Assembly: GCA_964404505.1 (NCBI GenBank)
Contig: CAYOKH010000044.1
Span: 1-15,632 of the forward strand
Length of the DNA: 15,632 nucleotides
Origin: DAOMNN01 sp964404505
GTDB lineage: Bacteria > Pseudomonadota > Gammaproteobacteria > Burkholderiales > Rhodocyclaceae
Direction: 5' to 3'
Shown: positions 8,593-15,632 of the stretch, one piece after another
Layout of the letters: every line of letters starts with the position of its first letter
How positions within the stretch are numbered: the stretch's first letter is position 1
Notes under the pieces: model-generated
What the model saw: the letters and a program-made list of their open reading frames with translations, nothing else
The model's database searches: none
What the model was told of the DNA's origin: nothing
Position numbers and translations under genes: made by a program

Positions 8593-8619
8593 GACGTGCG
8601 ACGGAAAGGAAGAATCTGA

Positions 8620-9900
8620 ATGACGACGATTGCTGTTATCGGGCTGGGCTATGTCGGTCTGCCGCTTGCGGTGGCCTTCGGCAGGAAGTACAGAACGCTG
8701 GGTTTCGATCTGTCGGCTGAAAAGGTGGCCGCCTACGGCAAAGGAATCGATCCGACCGGAGAGTTGTCTCCCGCAGAACTGAGCGAGGCAACGGGGCTTT
8801 CGTATCACACGGATCCGTCCGTCGTTGCCGAGGCCGATTTCGTCGTGGTTGCGGTGCCGACTCCCATCGATGAGGCACATCAGCCCGACCTGACGCCATT
8901 GGTGAAGTCCTCGGAAACGGTCGGGCGCCACCTCAAATCCGGGGCTATCGTCGTGTTCGAGTCCACCGTGTATCCGGGGGCGACGGAAGATGTCTGCATT
9001 CCGATCATCGAACGCGAGTCGGGCCGGAAGTGGAAGGAAGATTTCTTCGTCGGGTACTCGCCGGAACGCATCAATCCGGGCGACCGGGAGCGCACGGTGA
9101 CGAGAATCGTGAAGGTGGTCTCCGGTGACACCCCGGAAACCCTGGACAGGGTTGCCGCGATCTATGGCTCGGTGATCACCGCAGGCGTGTACAGGGCCAG
9201 TTCGATCAAAGTCGCGGAGGCTGCAAAAGTCATCGAAAACACCCAGCGCGACCTGAATATCGCCTTGATGAACGAACTGTCGCTGATCTTTCACCGGATC
9301 GGAATCGACACCACCGAGGTGCTCGAGGCGGCCGGTACCAAATGGAACTTCCTGCCTTTCAGGCCGGGTCTGGTCGGTGGGCACTGCATTGGTGTCGACC
9401 CCTACTACCTGACCCACAAGGCGGAGATGCTCGGCTACCACTCGGAGGTGATCCTGGCGGGACGCCGCATCAATGACGGCATGGGCAAGTATGTCGCCGA
9501 GCAGACGGTCAAGGAACTGATCCGGGCGGGATTTTCGATCAAGGGGTGCGAGGTCGTGGTCATGGGGCTGACCTTCAAGGAAAATTGTCCTGATCTGCGC
9601 AACAGCAAGGTCATCGACGTGATTCGGGAACTCGAGAGCTTCGGTTGCAGGGTGCATGTTCATGATCCGGTTGCGTCGGCGGCGGAGGCTGAGCATGAGT
9701 ATGGTGTCACATTGAAGGGCTGGGCCGATCTGCCGCGGGCATGTGCGATCGTCGCAGCCGTATCGCATCGCGAATACCTTGAAATGCCGGTCGACCAGGT
9801 CCTGGGCAAGCTTCAGCCAGAAGGCGTGCTGATCGATGTCAAGTCTGCCTATGATCCCGGTGATCTGGCCCGGCACGGCGTGAGCGTGTGGCGGCTGTAG
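8620..9900 (+). CDS. tviB: TviB/WbpO-type UDP-N-acetylhexosamine 6-dehydrogenase
   Basis: A 426-residue NAD-dependent nucleotide-sugar dehydrogenase. The family oxidises C6 of UDP-GlcNAc or UDP-GalNAc twice, giving the UDP-N-acetyl-hexosaminuronic acid used in acidic polysaccharides. The N-terminal Rossmann fold has GLGYVGLPLA at 8-17. The central domain has AEAAKVIENTQRDLNIA at 199-215. The catalytic Cys256 lies in GLVGGHCIGVDPYYLTHK, and KWNFLPFRPG precedes it at 241-250. GLTFKENCPDLRNSKVIDV in the C-terminal domain completes the signature. These motifs are much closer to TviB and WbpO than to UDP-glucose dehydrogenase, but choosing between GlcNAc and GalNAc is beyond sequence reading. AAAGGA lies 9 nt before ATG 8620. 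The gene presumably supplies a precursor to the exopolysaccharide started by the transferase at 794-2182. Confidence 0.92.
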   Translation: MTTIAVIGLGYVGLPLAVAFGRKYRTLGFDLSAEKVAAYGKGIDPTGELSPAELSEATGLSYHTDPSVVAEADFVVVAVPTPIDEAHQPDLTPLVKSSETVGRHLKSGAIVVFESTVYPGATEDVCIPIIERESGRKWKEDFFVGYSPERINPGDRERTVTRIVKVVSGDTPETLDRVAAIYGSVITAGVYRASSIKVAEAAKVIENTQRDLNIALMNELSLIFHRIGIDTTEVLEAAGTKWNFLPFRPGLVGGHCIGVDPYYLTHKAEMLGYHSEVILAGRRINDGMGKYVAEQTVKELIRAGFSIKGCEVVVMGLTFKENCPDLRNSKVIDVIRELESFGCRVHVHDPVASAAEAEHEYGVTLKGWADLPRACAIVAAVSHREYLEMPVDQVLGKLQPEGVLIDVKSAYDPGDLARHGVSVWRL

Positions 9901-9951
9901 AATTGCTCTGCTAGAACACAGCATAGGCGGCCAACCAGGGTGGGCGAGGGG

Positions 9952-10911
9952 ATGAGGGGGCACAGCAAACGATTCCCGGGAAATTTGGGCTTCGGACCCG
10001 CAATTACTGCTGCATGGCTGGTAGGCGCCTGCCTTGGCCACGCGGTCGACGCAGGCGCATCCCACGTTCGGGTCGGCGCCACGACTGCGGTGCATGCGCG
10101 CCAGCTCGCCGAGCAGGCCCTTGCATACGAGCATGGCGAGGGTGCCCCGCGTGATCCGGTGCGTGCCGCGGCCCTTTATTGCGAGTCGGCCAGGCTGGGC
10201 GACGTCGAGGCGATGGTTGCACTGGGGTGGATGTACGCGAACGGGCGCGGGGTTCCGCGTGATGATGCGAGTGCCGGAACCCTCTTCGGTATGGCTGCGC
10301 GCCACGGTAACGAGTACGCCGCGCGAATGTTGCGGTTTACCGGCGACGGGGGCGACACGAAGCCGGCCTGTCTTGACGCACCAGCGGTGTTGTTTGCCGG
10401 TAGCGTACCGAATCTGGAGAAGCGAATCAGCGCGCTTTCGCCGCAGCGCCAGGCCATTGCACGCCTCATCGTCGAACTCGCACCGGAGTACCAGATCAGT
10501 CCAACCTTGGCGCTGGCTATTGCAATCACCGAATCCGCGCTGAATCCGAAGGCGGTCTCGCCGAAGAACGCGATGGGGGTCATGCAGCTCATACCCGGTA
10601 CGGCCGCACGATTCAACGTACGTGACGTTTTCGATCCGGCCGAGAACATCAGGGGCGGGCTGGCCTACCTGCGCTGGCTGCTCGCGTATTTCGAGGGTGA
10701 TGCGGTGCTTGCTGCGGCTGCATACAACGCCGGAGAGCGGGCGGTGGAACGCTATCAGGGTGTTCCCCCGTTCAGGGAGACGCGGGCCTACGTCGAGCGC
10801 ATCATGCAATTGGTCAAGCATCGCCATCATCCCTTCGATGCCGATGTAGTGCCGCCGAGCGAGATCCTGTCGGCCTTGAAGCTTGCCCCACGGAAGGCGG
10901 GTGGTTCGTGA
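9952..10911 (+). CDS. Exported Sel1-repeat lytic transglycosylase (SLT family)
   Basis: A 319-residue peptidoglycan lytic transglycosylase, expected to cut between MurNAc and GlcNAc with formation of 1,6-anhydroMurNAc. The N-terminus has basic residues (R2, K6, R7) and a hydrophobic core, so it is exported. The core contains WLVGAC with Cys27, which fits a relaxed lipobox, while AVDA a few residues later suits signal peptidase I. Two Sel1-like repeats follow (about 45-115). The C-terminal SLT domain (about 165-305) has catalytic Glu194 in AIAITESALNPKA, then GVMQLIPGTA, AAAYNAGERAVERY and a final Tyr-Val-Glu-Arg. GTG 9940 is an in-frame alternative start; ATG 9952 is chosen because the extension adds an acidic residue to the signal n-region. 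Neither start has an ideal Shine-Dalgarno. The stop overlaps the start of the protease gene by 4 bp. Confidence 0.88.
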   Translation: MRGHSKRFPGNLGFGPAITAAWLVGACLGHAVDAGASHVRVGATTAVHARQLAEQALAYEHGEGAPRDPVRAAALYCESARLGDVEAMVALGWMYANGRGVPRDDASAGTLFGMAARHGNEYAARMLRFTGDGGDTKPACLDAPAVLFAGSVPNLEKRISALSPQRQAIARLIVELAPEYQISPTLALAIAITESALNPKAVSPKNAMGVMQLIPGTAARFNVRDVFDPAENIRGGLAYLRWLLAYFEGDAVLAAAAYNAGERAVERYQGVPPFRETRAYVERIMQLVKHRHHPFDADVVPPSEILSALKLAPRKAGGS

Positions 10912-11708
10912 GCGTGGCAACGGTGTCGCAAGTTGCCAGGAGACGTGTGCTCCTGGGGATGGGGGCAGCCCTGGCGGGCGTGTGCGTCCCCGCGGGCGCA
11001 CTCGCGGGACTGATCGAAACGGTGCCCCGGATCAAGCCGTCAATCGTCGCGGTAGGAACGTTCCAGCCCACGCGCAGTCCTTCGTTCAACTTTCTTGGCA
11101 CGGGCTTCGCCGTTGGCAGTGGGCGCCTCATCGCGACAAATGCGCATGTGCTGCCCAAGGTCCTGGATGAAGATCGTCTCGAAACGCTGGCGATCGCGAT
11201 TCCGGGACCGCAGGCTGCCACCGTGTCGGTCCGCCCGGCTCGTCTTGCAGCCCGGCAGGACGAACGCGACCTGGCAGTGCTCCGTATCGAGGGAGCCCCA
11301 TTACCGACGCTGTCGCTATCCGGCGGGACCGAAGTGCGGGAAGGGCAGGCGATTGCGTTCATGGGCTTCCCGATCGGGAATGTGCTCGGGTTCTCGGCGG
11401 TGACCCACCGCGGCATCATAGCGGCTATCACACCGATCGGCATTCCCCAGAATCGGGCCAGAGAGCTCGATTCGACCCTGATTCGCCGGCTCGGCACCGA
11501 TCCGTTCAAGGTCTATCAGCTCGATGCGACTGCATACCCCGGCAATAGCGGCAGTCCCGTGTTCGATCCGGACACGGGGCACGTACTCGGGGTCATCAAC
11601 ATGGTGTTCGTGAAGTCGACCAAGGAAAGCGTCCTGGCTGAACCGTCCGGCATCAGCTACGCCGTTCCGGTCGAATACCTGCGAGCCATGCTGGTGCGGC
11701 TCGACTGA
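10908..11708 (+). CDS. Exported trypsin-like serine protease without PDZ domain
   Basis: A 266-residue S1-family (Trypsin_2, HtrA-like fold) endopeptidase. The triad is complete: His80 in LIATNAHVL, Asp121 in ERDLAVLRIEG and Ser214 in YPGNSGSPVFD. Unlike DegP or DegS, the chain ends soon after the protease domain and no PDZ domain is present. The N-terminus has RRRVLLG at 11-17, hydrophobic residues and an Ala-Leu-Ala cleavage site near 31-33. R11-R12-x-V-L fits a twin-arginine (Tat) motif, though Sec export is also possible. The GTG start lies in the GTGA overlap with the transglycosylase stop, so the two are probably translationally coupled and act together in the envelope. The substrate is unknown. 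The gene converges on tRNA-Arg, and no clear terminator is seen between them. Confidence 0.88.
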   Translation: MSVATVSQVARRRVLLGMGAALAGVCVPAGALAGLIETVPRIKPSIVAVGTFQPTRSPSFNFLGTGFAVGSGRLIATNAHVLPKVLDEDRLETLAIAIPGPQAATVSVRPARLAARQDERDLAVLRIEGAPLPTLSLSGGTEVREGQAIAFMGFPIGNVLGFSAVTHRGIIAAITPIGIPQNRARELDSTLIRRLGTDPFKVYQLDATAYPGNSGSPVFDPDTGHVLGVINMVFVKSTKESVLAEPSGISYAVPVEYLRAMLVRLD

Positions 11709-11733
11709 AGGTTTCGTGCGACACGGCCGGGGC

Positions 11734-11808
11734 TGGTCCCCCCGGCAGGAATCGAACCTGCATCTAGCGCTTAGGAGGCGCTCGTTCTGTCCATTGAACT
11801 ACAGGGAG
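11734..11808 (-). tRNA. tRNA-Arg (anticodon CCT)
   Basis: The minus strand folds into a complete cloverleaf: acceptor stem 11802-11808 with 11738-11744, D stem GTTC/GAAC, anticodon stem AGCGC/GCGCT with loop CTCCTAA, and T arm GCAGG-TTCGATT-CCTGC. The anticodon CCT occupies 11773-11775 and reads AGG codons. The 3' CCA is encoded (11734-11736). The acceptor stem has two U-G pairs (2-71 and 6-67) and a run of six G on its 3' side. The D and T arms resemble those of E. coli argW. Confidence 0.96.
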
Positions 11809-11816
11809 AGGGCGCA

Positions 11817-11845
11817 ATTCTAGCCTCTTGGGCACGTCTGACCAA
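11817..11845 (-). promoter_or_regulatory. Putative sigma-70 promoter of tRNA-Arg
   Basis: On the minus strand TTGGTC (11840-11845) and TAGAAT (11817-11822) are separated by exactly 17 bp. The stretch after the -10 is G/C-rich (TGCGCCC), as is common for stable-RNA promoters under stringent control. The predicted start near 11810 is 2 nt before the mature tRNA 5' end. The -35 matches only TTG of the consensus. Confidence 0.5.
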
Positions 11846-11852
11846 GTCCGAT

Positions 11853-13940
11853 TCACTCCGCGCGCTCGTGCGCCTTCGCGCTTGCGTCCCGTGTTTTCAT
11901 CTTCGGCTCCGCATCGACTCCGGCCGGTGCGGGCTCTTCGTGCCTTTCGCCCGACGGCGGCAGGAAGAAATCTCGTGGCTGACGCATGAATCTTGCCACG
12001 ATCAGCCTCAGCAGATCCTGGCCCTGCTCGAAGGTGATGCGCCGCGCACGCATCGCCACCGACAGCGTCAGCGCGAAACTGACCGTCAGATTTGTCAGGC
12101 CGATCAGCGCAATGCCCGTCGCCGCGAGCAGCGCGGCATGCCAGGGGAGGACGAACTCGAGTCCGACCAGGGCATGGCCAACGTAGGCCGATGAAAAGGC
12201 GATATGGCGGATGTCGAGGGGGAGCCCGAACAACATGCCGAGCGCCGTGACGCCGCCGAGCAGAAAGCCGAAGAAGAAGTTGCCCGCCATTGCACCGAGA
12301 TTGCTCTCGATGTATTCGGCAACCCGTTCCATGCGCGTTTCTCCGAACACGCGCCGCGGCCAGCGCAGTTGCAGGAGTCGTTGCGGTATGCGCCCGAAGG
12401 CCGACAGATTGTCGTAATAGCCGGCGATGAGTCCGGACAGAAACAGGCATACTCCTGCGATCGCCGCGAACAGGATCGCGCCGCTCAGCGGATTCACTTC
12501 GTCGAGCAGCCTGTTGGCTTCGTCGGGGGTGACGAAGTGACTGCCCGACAGCATGTACACTATCGAAGCGAGCAGCATTGCCAGGGGAATGGCGATGCCG
12601 ACGTTGCCGAGAATCGCGCCGAGTTGGCTGCGGACGGTTCTGACGATGAGTTCGACCAGATTGTCGAGATTGCGTGTCTTGCCCCTGGCGTCTCCAATCG
12701 ACGCCGCGATCGCATTGGCGGTCATTGCCGGCTGCTTGGTCGCAACCGTTCCCCCCAGGATGTGGATCAGGACGAAGCCGATACCGTAGTTGAGACAGAA
12801 TACGAGCGCTTCACTGAGCGGTGCGAACCCCTGCCATCCGAGCGCGATCTTGAGCGTACCCATCAGGGCGATGATCAGTCCGCCAAGGGCCGCCGATCGC
12901 ACGATTCCGAAGTATTCGCCGCGCGTGGACGAAATGTATCGCTCTCCGGTCCGGCTTGCGCTCTCGGTCATGCGCAAGGAGAGCAACTCGACGTTCTTGC
13001 TCCAATAGTCGGACAACTTGTTCTTGCGGCACTCGGCGCGGATCAGTTCCTTGATCAGACGCGCGATCTGCGGCGCGATCGCGTTGACGTTGCGTTTCGT
13101 TCTGAGCTGGATCAGCAACTCCAGGAGTTCTCCTATCCGTTCGAGATGCTGATGCAGGCGCTCAAGCTTGAAGGTCAGCGACAGGCTCGTGCCCAACTTC
13201 GCCGCGCGGCGGCGAATACGAAAGACGACGTCTTCGCACTGGTCGAGCATCACCGCGAGGTGCTTCTCGTCCTCGATCGGGGTCGATTCATCGCCCCACC
13301 ACGCCCTGAAATTGGCGAGGTAGGCGATCAATTCGGCATTCTGCGCGAGAAACGGAGATTCGTGCTCCTCCAGCGTGGGATCGATGCGCACCAGTTCGGG
13401 ATCGAGGCCGATCGAAGAGACATGGTAGGACAGCATGCGCAGCGCCTCGATCACTTCTGCCACAGGTTCCGGCAGGCGGCTCCGGTCGCGTGCGTCGAGT
13501 TCATGTTCTTCCGGATCGAAGAGCGCGTTGATCAGGTCTATCCAGTCTTCGTCAGGGATTCCGTTTACCCAGATCTCGTCGCTGACGCGATGGAACACCG
13601 TGTTCAGCACGCCGCGCATGTAACCGGTGTCGATCACCTCCGGCAGCAGGCGGCCTGAAACGCGCCTTGCCGTCTCCGAGAAGAACCCGCTTGAGGGCAG
13701 GAGGCCGGCCGATACGTAAAGTGATACGAGCTTGCGGTCGCGAAACATGCGCATGACCGCGTCACGGAGCTTGTCCCGGAGGTCGTCACGCCGTTCCAGA
13801 ACGCGAATCAGGGCGCGAAGATTGTCCGCGGCGTGATCGATGTCGTTGGGGCGGGGAGGGCGGATAGCGTCGACGAGCGCAGACCACGGCTGCATCTCGT
13901 CCTGATCGGGTTCACCGAATTTCGTCAGTAAAACTTCCAT
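11853..13940 (-). CDS. Polytopic membrane protein annotated as site-specific recombinase (Gcr family, PF10136 type)
   Basis: A protein of 695 residues from ATG 13940. The first 340 residues are a soluble, helical, charged region with no recognised domain. The second half has about seven hydrophobic helices, at roughly 348-368, 376-396, 440-465, 485-508, 547-573, 589-605 and 608-630. Between them lies a conserved-looking LGGTVATKQPAMTANAIAAS segment (about 395-415). The family is named after the gonococcal Gcr protein, but I see neither a tyrosine-recombinase Arg-His-Arg-Tyr arrangement nor a serine-recombinase N-terminus, so the enzymatic name is doubtful. ATG 13940 is chosen because GAGGTGG stands just before it; ATG 14000 upstream would add 20 polar residues after a weaker GGGGAT. 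The C-terminal tail is polar. Its stop lies 44 bp before tRNA-Arg on the same strand, and it diverges from uup. Confidence 0.82.
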   Translation of the reverse strand: MEVLLTKFGEPDQDEMQPWSALVDAIRPPRPNDIDHAADNLRALIRVLERRDDLRDKLRDAVMRMFRDRKLVSLYVSAGLLPSSGFFSETARRVSGRLLPEVIDTGYMRGVLNTVFHRVSDEIWVNGIPDEDWIDLINALFDPEEHELDARDRSRLPEPVAEVIEALRMLSYHVSSIGLDPELVRIDPTLEEHESPFLAQNAELIAYLANFRAWWGDESTPIEDEKHLAVMLDQCEDVVFRIRRRAAKLGTSLSLTFKLERLHQHLERIGELLELLIQLRTKRNVNAIAPQIARLIKELIRAECRKNKLSDYWSKNVELLSLRMTESASRTGERYISSTRGEYFGIVRSAALGGLIIALMGTLKIALGWQGFAPLSEALVFCLNYGIGFVLIHILGGTVATKQPAMTANAIAASIGDARGKTRNLDNLVELIVRTVRSQLGAILGNVGIAIPLAMLLASIVYMLSGSHFVTPDEANRLLDEVNPLSGAILFAAIAGVCLFLSGLIAGYYDNLSAFGRIPQRLLQLRWPRRVFGETRMERVAEYIESNLGAMAGNFFFGFLLGGVTALGMLFGLPLDIRHIAFSSAYVGHALVGLEFVLPWHAALLAATGIALIGLTNLTVSFALTLSVAMRARRITFEQGQDLLRLIVARFMRQPRDFFLPPSGERHEEPAPAGVDAEPKMKTRDASAKAHERAE

Positions 13941-14035
13941 TCCACCTCGTTTGCCGGAGTCGGCGGATCGTGCCCGGGCTTCGTTCTTGTTGCGCCGCAT
14001 TATCCCCGAATGCGCCCGCTATGGTAGCAGGCCGG

Positions 14036-14041
14036 TAGAAT
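14036..14041 (+). promoter_or_regulatory. Weak -10-like box upstream of uup
   Basis: TAGAAT matches 5 of 6 bases of the sigma-70 -10 consensus and lies 35 bp before the uup ATG, but no -35 box is found 16-18 bp upstream. It is in the 76-bp divergent gap between the Gcr-type gene and uup, where the uup promoter must lie unless uup is read from further away. Confidence 0.25.
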
Positions 14042-14076
14042 CGAGCTTTGAGCTCCGGATCCGACTGCGAACCACC

Positions 14077-15632
14077 ATGCCATTACTTACCGTCGATGAC
14101 GCCTGTCTTGCCTTCGGGCACGTGGACCTCCTGGACCACGTGTCATTTCAGGTCGATCCCGGCGAGCGCGTCGCGCTGATCGGGCGTAACGGCTCGGGCA
14201 AGTCCAGCCTGCTGCGTGCTCTGGCCGGTCAGGCGACGCTCGACGACGGCGAAGTGTGGCGGGAGAGCGGGCTCAGGGTGGCCTATGTGCCGCAGGAAGC
14301 GGATTTTACAGGCGAGCGCGACGTATTTGCGACCGTCGCCGACGGGCTCGGTGAAGCGGCACGGCTGTTGGTCGAGTACCATCAGGCGCTGCATGACGTC
14401 GCCGAGTCCGCCAGTCCCGACGCCATGGCAAGGCTCGATGCACTGCAGCACGAGGTCGAGCGTACCGATGCCTGGCGACTCAATCAGCGCGTCGAGGAGG
14501 TCGTGCTGCGGCTGGGGTTGCCTGGCGAGGCCAGGGTGGGAAGTCTCTCGGGTGGAGGAGTGAAGCGGGTCGCACTTGCCCGCGCGCTGGTTGCCGAACC
14601 CGATCTGCTGCTGCTCGACGAGCCCACCAACCATCTGGATCTGGACGGCATCCTGTGGCTCGAGGCGCTGATCCGGGAGTTTCCCGGTTCGGTCGTGATC
14701 ATCACCCATGACCGCGTCTTTCTCGACAATGTCGCCACCCGCATCCTGGAGCTCGATCGGGGACGGCTTGCGAGCTACCCGGGGCGGTTCAGCGATTACA
14801 CCCGGCGCAAGGCGGAGGAACTGGAAGTGGAGGAGAAGTCCAACGCGCGATTCGACAAGGTGCTCGCGCAGGAGGAGGTCTGGATCCGCAAGGGCATCGA
14901 GGCGCGCCGCACCCGGAACGAGGGTCGGGTGCGCAGGCTCGACGCCCTGAGACGCGAGCGGGCAGCGCGCCGCAACCGCGCTGGCAACGTCCGGCTCGCG
15001 GTGGACACGGGCGAGCAAGGTGGCCGGATGGTCGCCGAACTCAGCCACGTCAACAAGGGTTTCGGAGAGCGCGTGGTCGTGCGTGACTTCTCGACCCGGA
15101 TCATGCGTGGCGACCGGGTCGGCTTCATCGGACCCAACGGATCGGGCAAGACCACGCTGCTCAAACTGATTCTCGGCGAACTGGAGCCGGACAGCGGCAC
15201 GGTACGCCGCGGCACGCGGCAGAGCGTGGCCTATTTCGACCAATTGCGCGCGCAGCTCGATCCGGAGTTGCCGCTCACCGAGGTGATCAGCCCCGGTTCC
15301 GATTTCATCGAGATCGGGGGTGAGCGCAAGCACGTGATCGGCTATCTGGGGGACTTCCTGTTCGCGCCGCAGCGGGCGCGCTCGCCGGTGAAGTCCCTGT
15401 CCGGGGGGGAGCGCAACCGTTTGCTCCTGGCCAGGCTGTTCGCCCGTCCGGCCAACGTCATGGTCCTGGACGAGCCGACCAACGATCTGGACATCGAGAC
15501 CCTCGACCTGCTCGAGGAACTCCTTGCCGGATACGACGGGACCCTGTTCCTGGTGAGCCACGACCGCGCCTTTCTGGACAACGTCGTCACCCAGGTGATC
15601 GCATCCGAGGGCGATGGGCGCTGGGGCGAGTA
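14077..15632 (+). CDS. uup: ABC-F ATPase Uup, 3' end cut by the window
   Basis: The first 518 codons of a soluble twin-ATPase ABC-F protein; the frame is still open at the window edge. NBD1 has Walker A GRNGSGKS at 36-43, signature LSGGG at 157-161 and Walker B with DEPTNHLD at 181-188. NBD2 has GPNGSGKT at 352-359, LSGGE at 441-445 and DEPTNDLD at 465-472. The linker segment WIRKGIEARRTRNEGRVRRL at 269-288 is diagnostic for Uup within ABC-F. There are no membrane helices. Members bind ribosomes or nucleic acid rather than transport; Uup is linked to precise excision of transposons and to ribosome function. The missing part should hold the end of NBD2 and the coiled-coil C-terminal domain. 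There is no strong Shine-Dalgarno before ATG 14077, but the N-terminus MPLLTVDDACLAFG is a normal family beginning. Confidence 0.94.
   Translation, partial: MPLLTVDDACLAFGHVDLLDHVSFQVDPGERVALIGRNGSGKSSLLRALAGQATLDDGEVWRESGLRVAYVPQEADFTGERDVFATVADGLGEAARLLVEYHQALHDVAESASPDAMARLDALQHEVERTDAWRLNQRVEEVVLRLGLPGEARVGSLSGGGVKRVALARALVAEPDLLLLDEPTNHLDLDGILWLEALIREFPGSVVIITHDRVFLDNVATRILELDRGRLASYPGRFSDYTRRKAEELEVEEKSNARFDKVLAQEEVWIRKGIEARRTRNEGRVRRLDALRRERAARRNRAGNVRLAVDTGEQGGRMVAELSHVNKGFGERVVVRDFSTRIMRGDRVGFIGPNGSGKTTLLKLILGELEPDSGTVRRGTRQSVAYFDQLRAQLDPELPLTEVISPGSDFIEIGGERKHVIGYLGDFLFAPQRARSPVKSLSGGERNRLLLARLFARPANVMVLDEPTNDLDIETLDLLEELLAGYDGTLFLVSHDRAFLDNVVTQVIASEGDGRWGE

Noticed and set aside
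10971..10990. Possible lipobox around Cys26 of the serine protease
   Set aside because: The residue before the Cys is Val, which lipoprotein signal peptidase sites do not normally allow.
8338..11001. 887-codon open frame on the minus strand
   Set aside because: It lies opposite the end of prsT, tviB and the transglycosylase, all of which have full family motifs. The reverse frame shows no motif and is a by-product of G/C-rich third positions.
11726..11746. GC-rich hairpin GCCGGGG/CCCCGGC between the protease gene and tRNA-Arg, considered as a terminator
   Set aside because: Half of it is the tRNA acceptor and T stem and there is no T-run on either strand, so the pairing is probably incidental.
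12204..13658. 484-codon plus-strand frame opposite the Gcr-type gene
   Set aside because: Composition is charged and low in hydrophobic residues without motifs; the minus strand has the membrane protein with regular helices.
14143..15561. 472-codon minus-strand frame opposite uup
   Set aside because: The plus strand carries all ABC-F motifs in one frame; the reverse frame is a shadow.
1..15632. CRISPR arrays, insertion sequences, prophage genes or toxin-antitoxin pairs
   Set aside because: No regularly spaced repeats, transposase motifs, phage genes or small paired ORFs with known motifs were seen.

Overview
The window looks like chromosomal DNA of a betaproteobacterium, most likely of the Rhodocyclales (Azoarcus/Thauera/Zoogloea type). 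The reasons are high GC with strong G/C at third codon positions, a recognisable XrtA/PEP-CTERM exopolysaccharide regulatory block (PrsK, PrsR, PrsT), and a Gcr-type membrane protein of the kind seen in this class. The taxonomic call is inference from gene content only.

Layout. Positions 1-793 hold no gene I can name: one doubtful reading frame, a perfect short palindrome at 46-68 and an AT-richer untranslated stretch. Positions 794-9900, all on the plus strand, carry an exopolysaccharide and surface-protein block: a membrane glycosyl-1-phosphate transferase (TIGR03013 type), the sensor kinase PrsK, the sigma-54 activator PrsR, the giant TPR lipoprotein PrsT and a TviB-type UDP-N-acetylhexosamine 6-dehydrogenase. 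prsK and prsR overlap by 8 bp and prsT follows prsR at once, so these three are probably co-translated. A sigma-54-like -24/-12 element lies just upstream of tviB, which would suit control by PrsR. The exosortase XrtA, the glycosyltransferases and the PEP-CTERM substrate proteins are not here and should lie further downstream or elsewhere.

Positions 9952-11708 encode an overlapping pair of exported envelope proteins: a Sel1-repeat lytic transglycosylase and a PDZ-less trypsin-like serine protease with a complete His-Asp-Ser triad. On the minus strand follow tRNA-Arg(CCT), with a good sigma-70 promoter of its own, and a large polytopic membrane protein of the family annotated as site-specific recombinase (Gcr). 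On the plus strand, diverging from it, an ABC-F ATPase (Uup) runs off the right edge.

How the parts fit: PrsK and PrsR probably sense an envelope or growth cue and switch on sigma-54 promoters for PEP-CTERM proteins and polymer precursors. The transferase starts the lipid-linked repeat unit and TviB supplies a uronic amino sugar. No wholly new system is evident. The points most worth checking are the sigma-54 element before tviB, the transglycosylase/protease pair, and the mismatch between the name and the sequence of the so-called recombinase.
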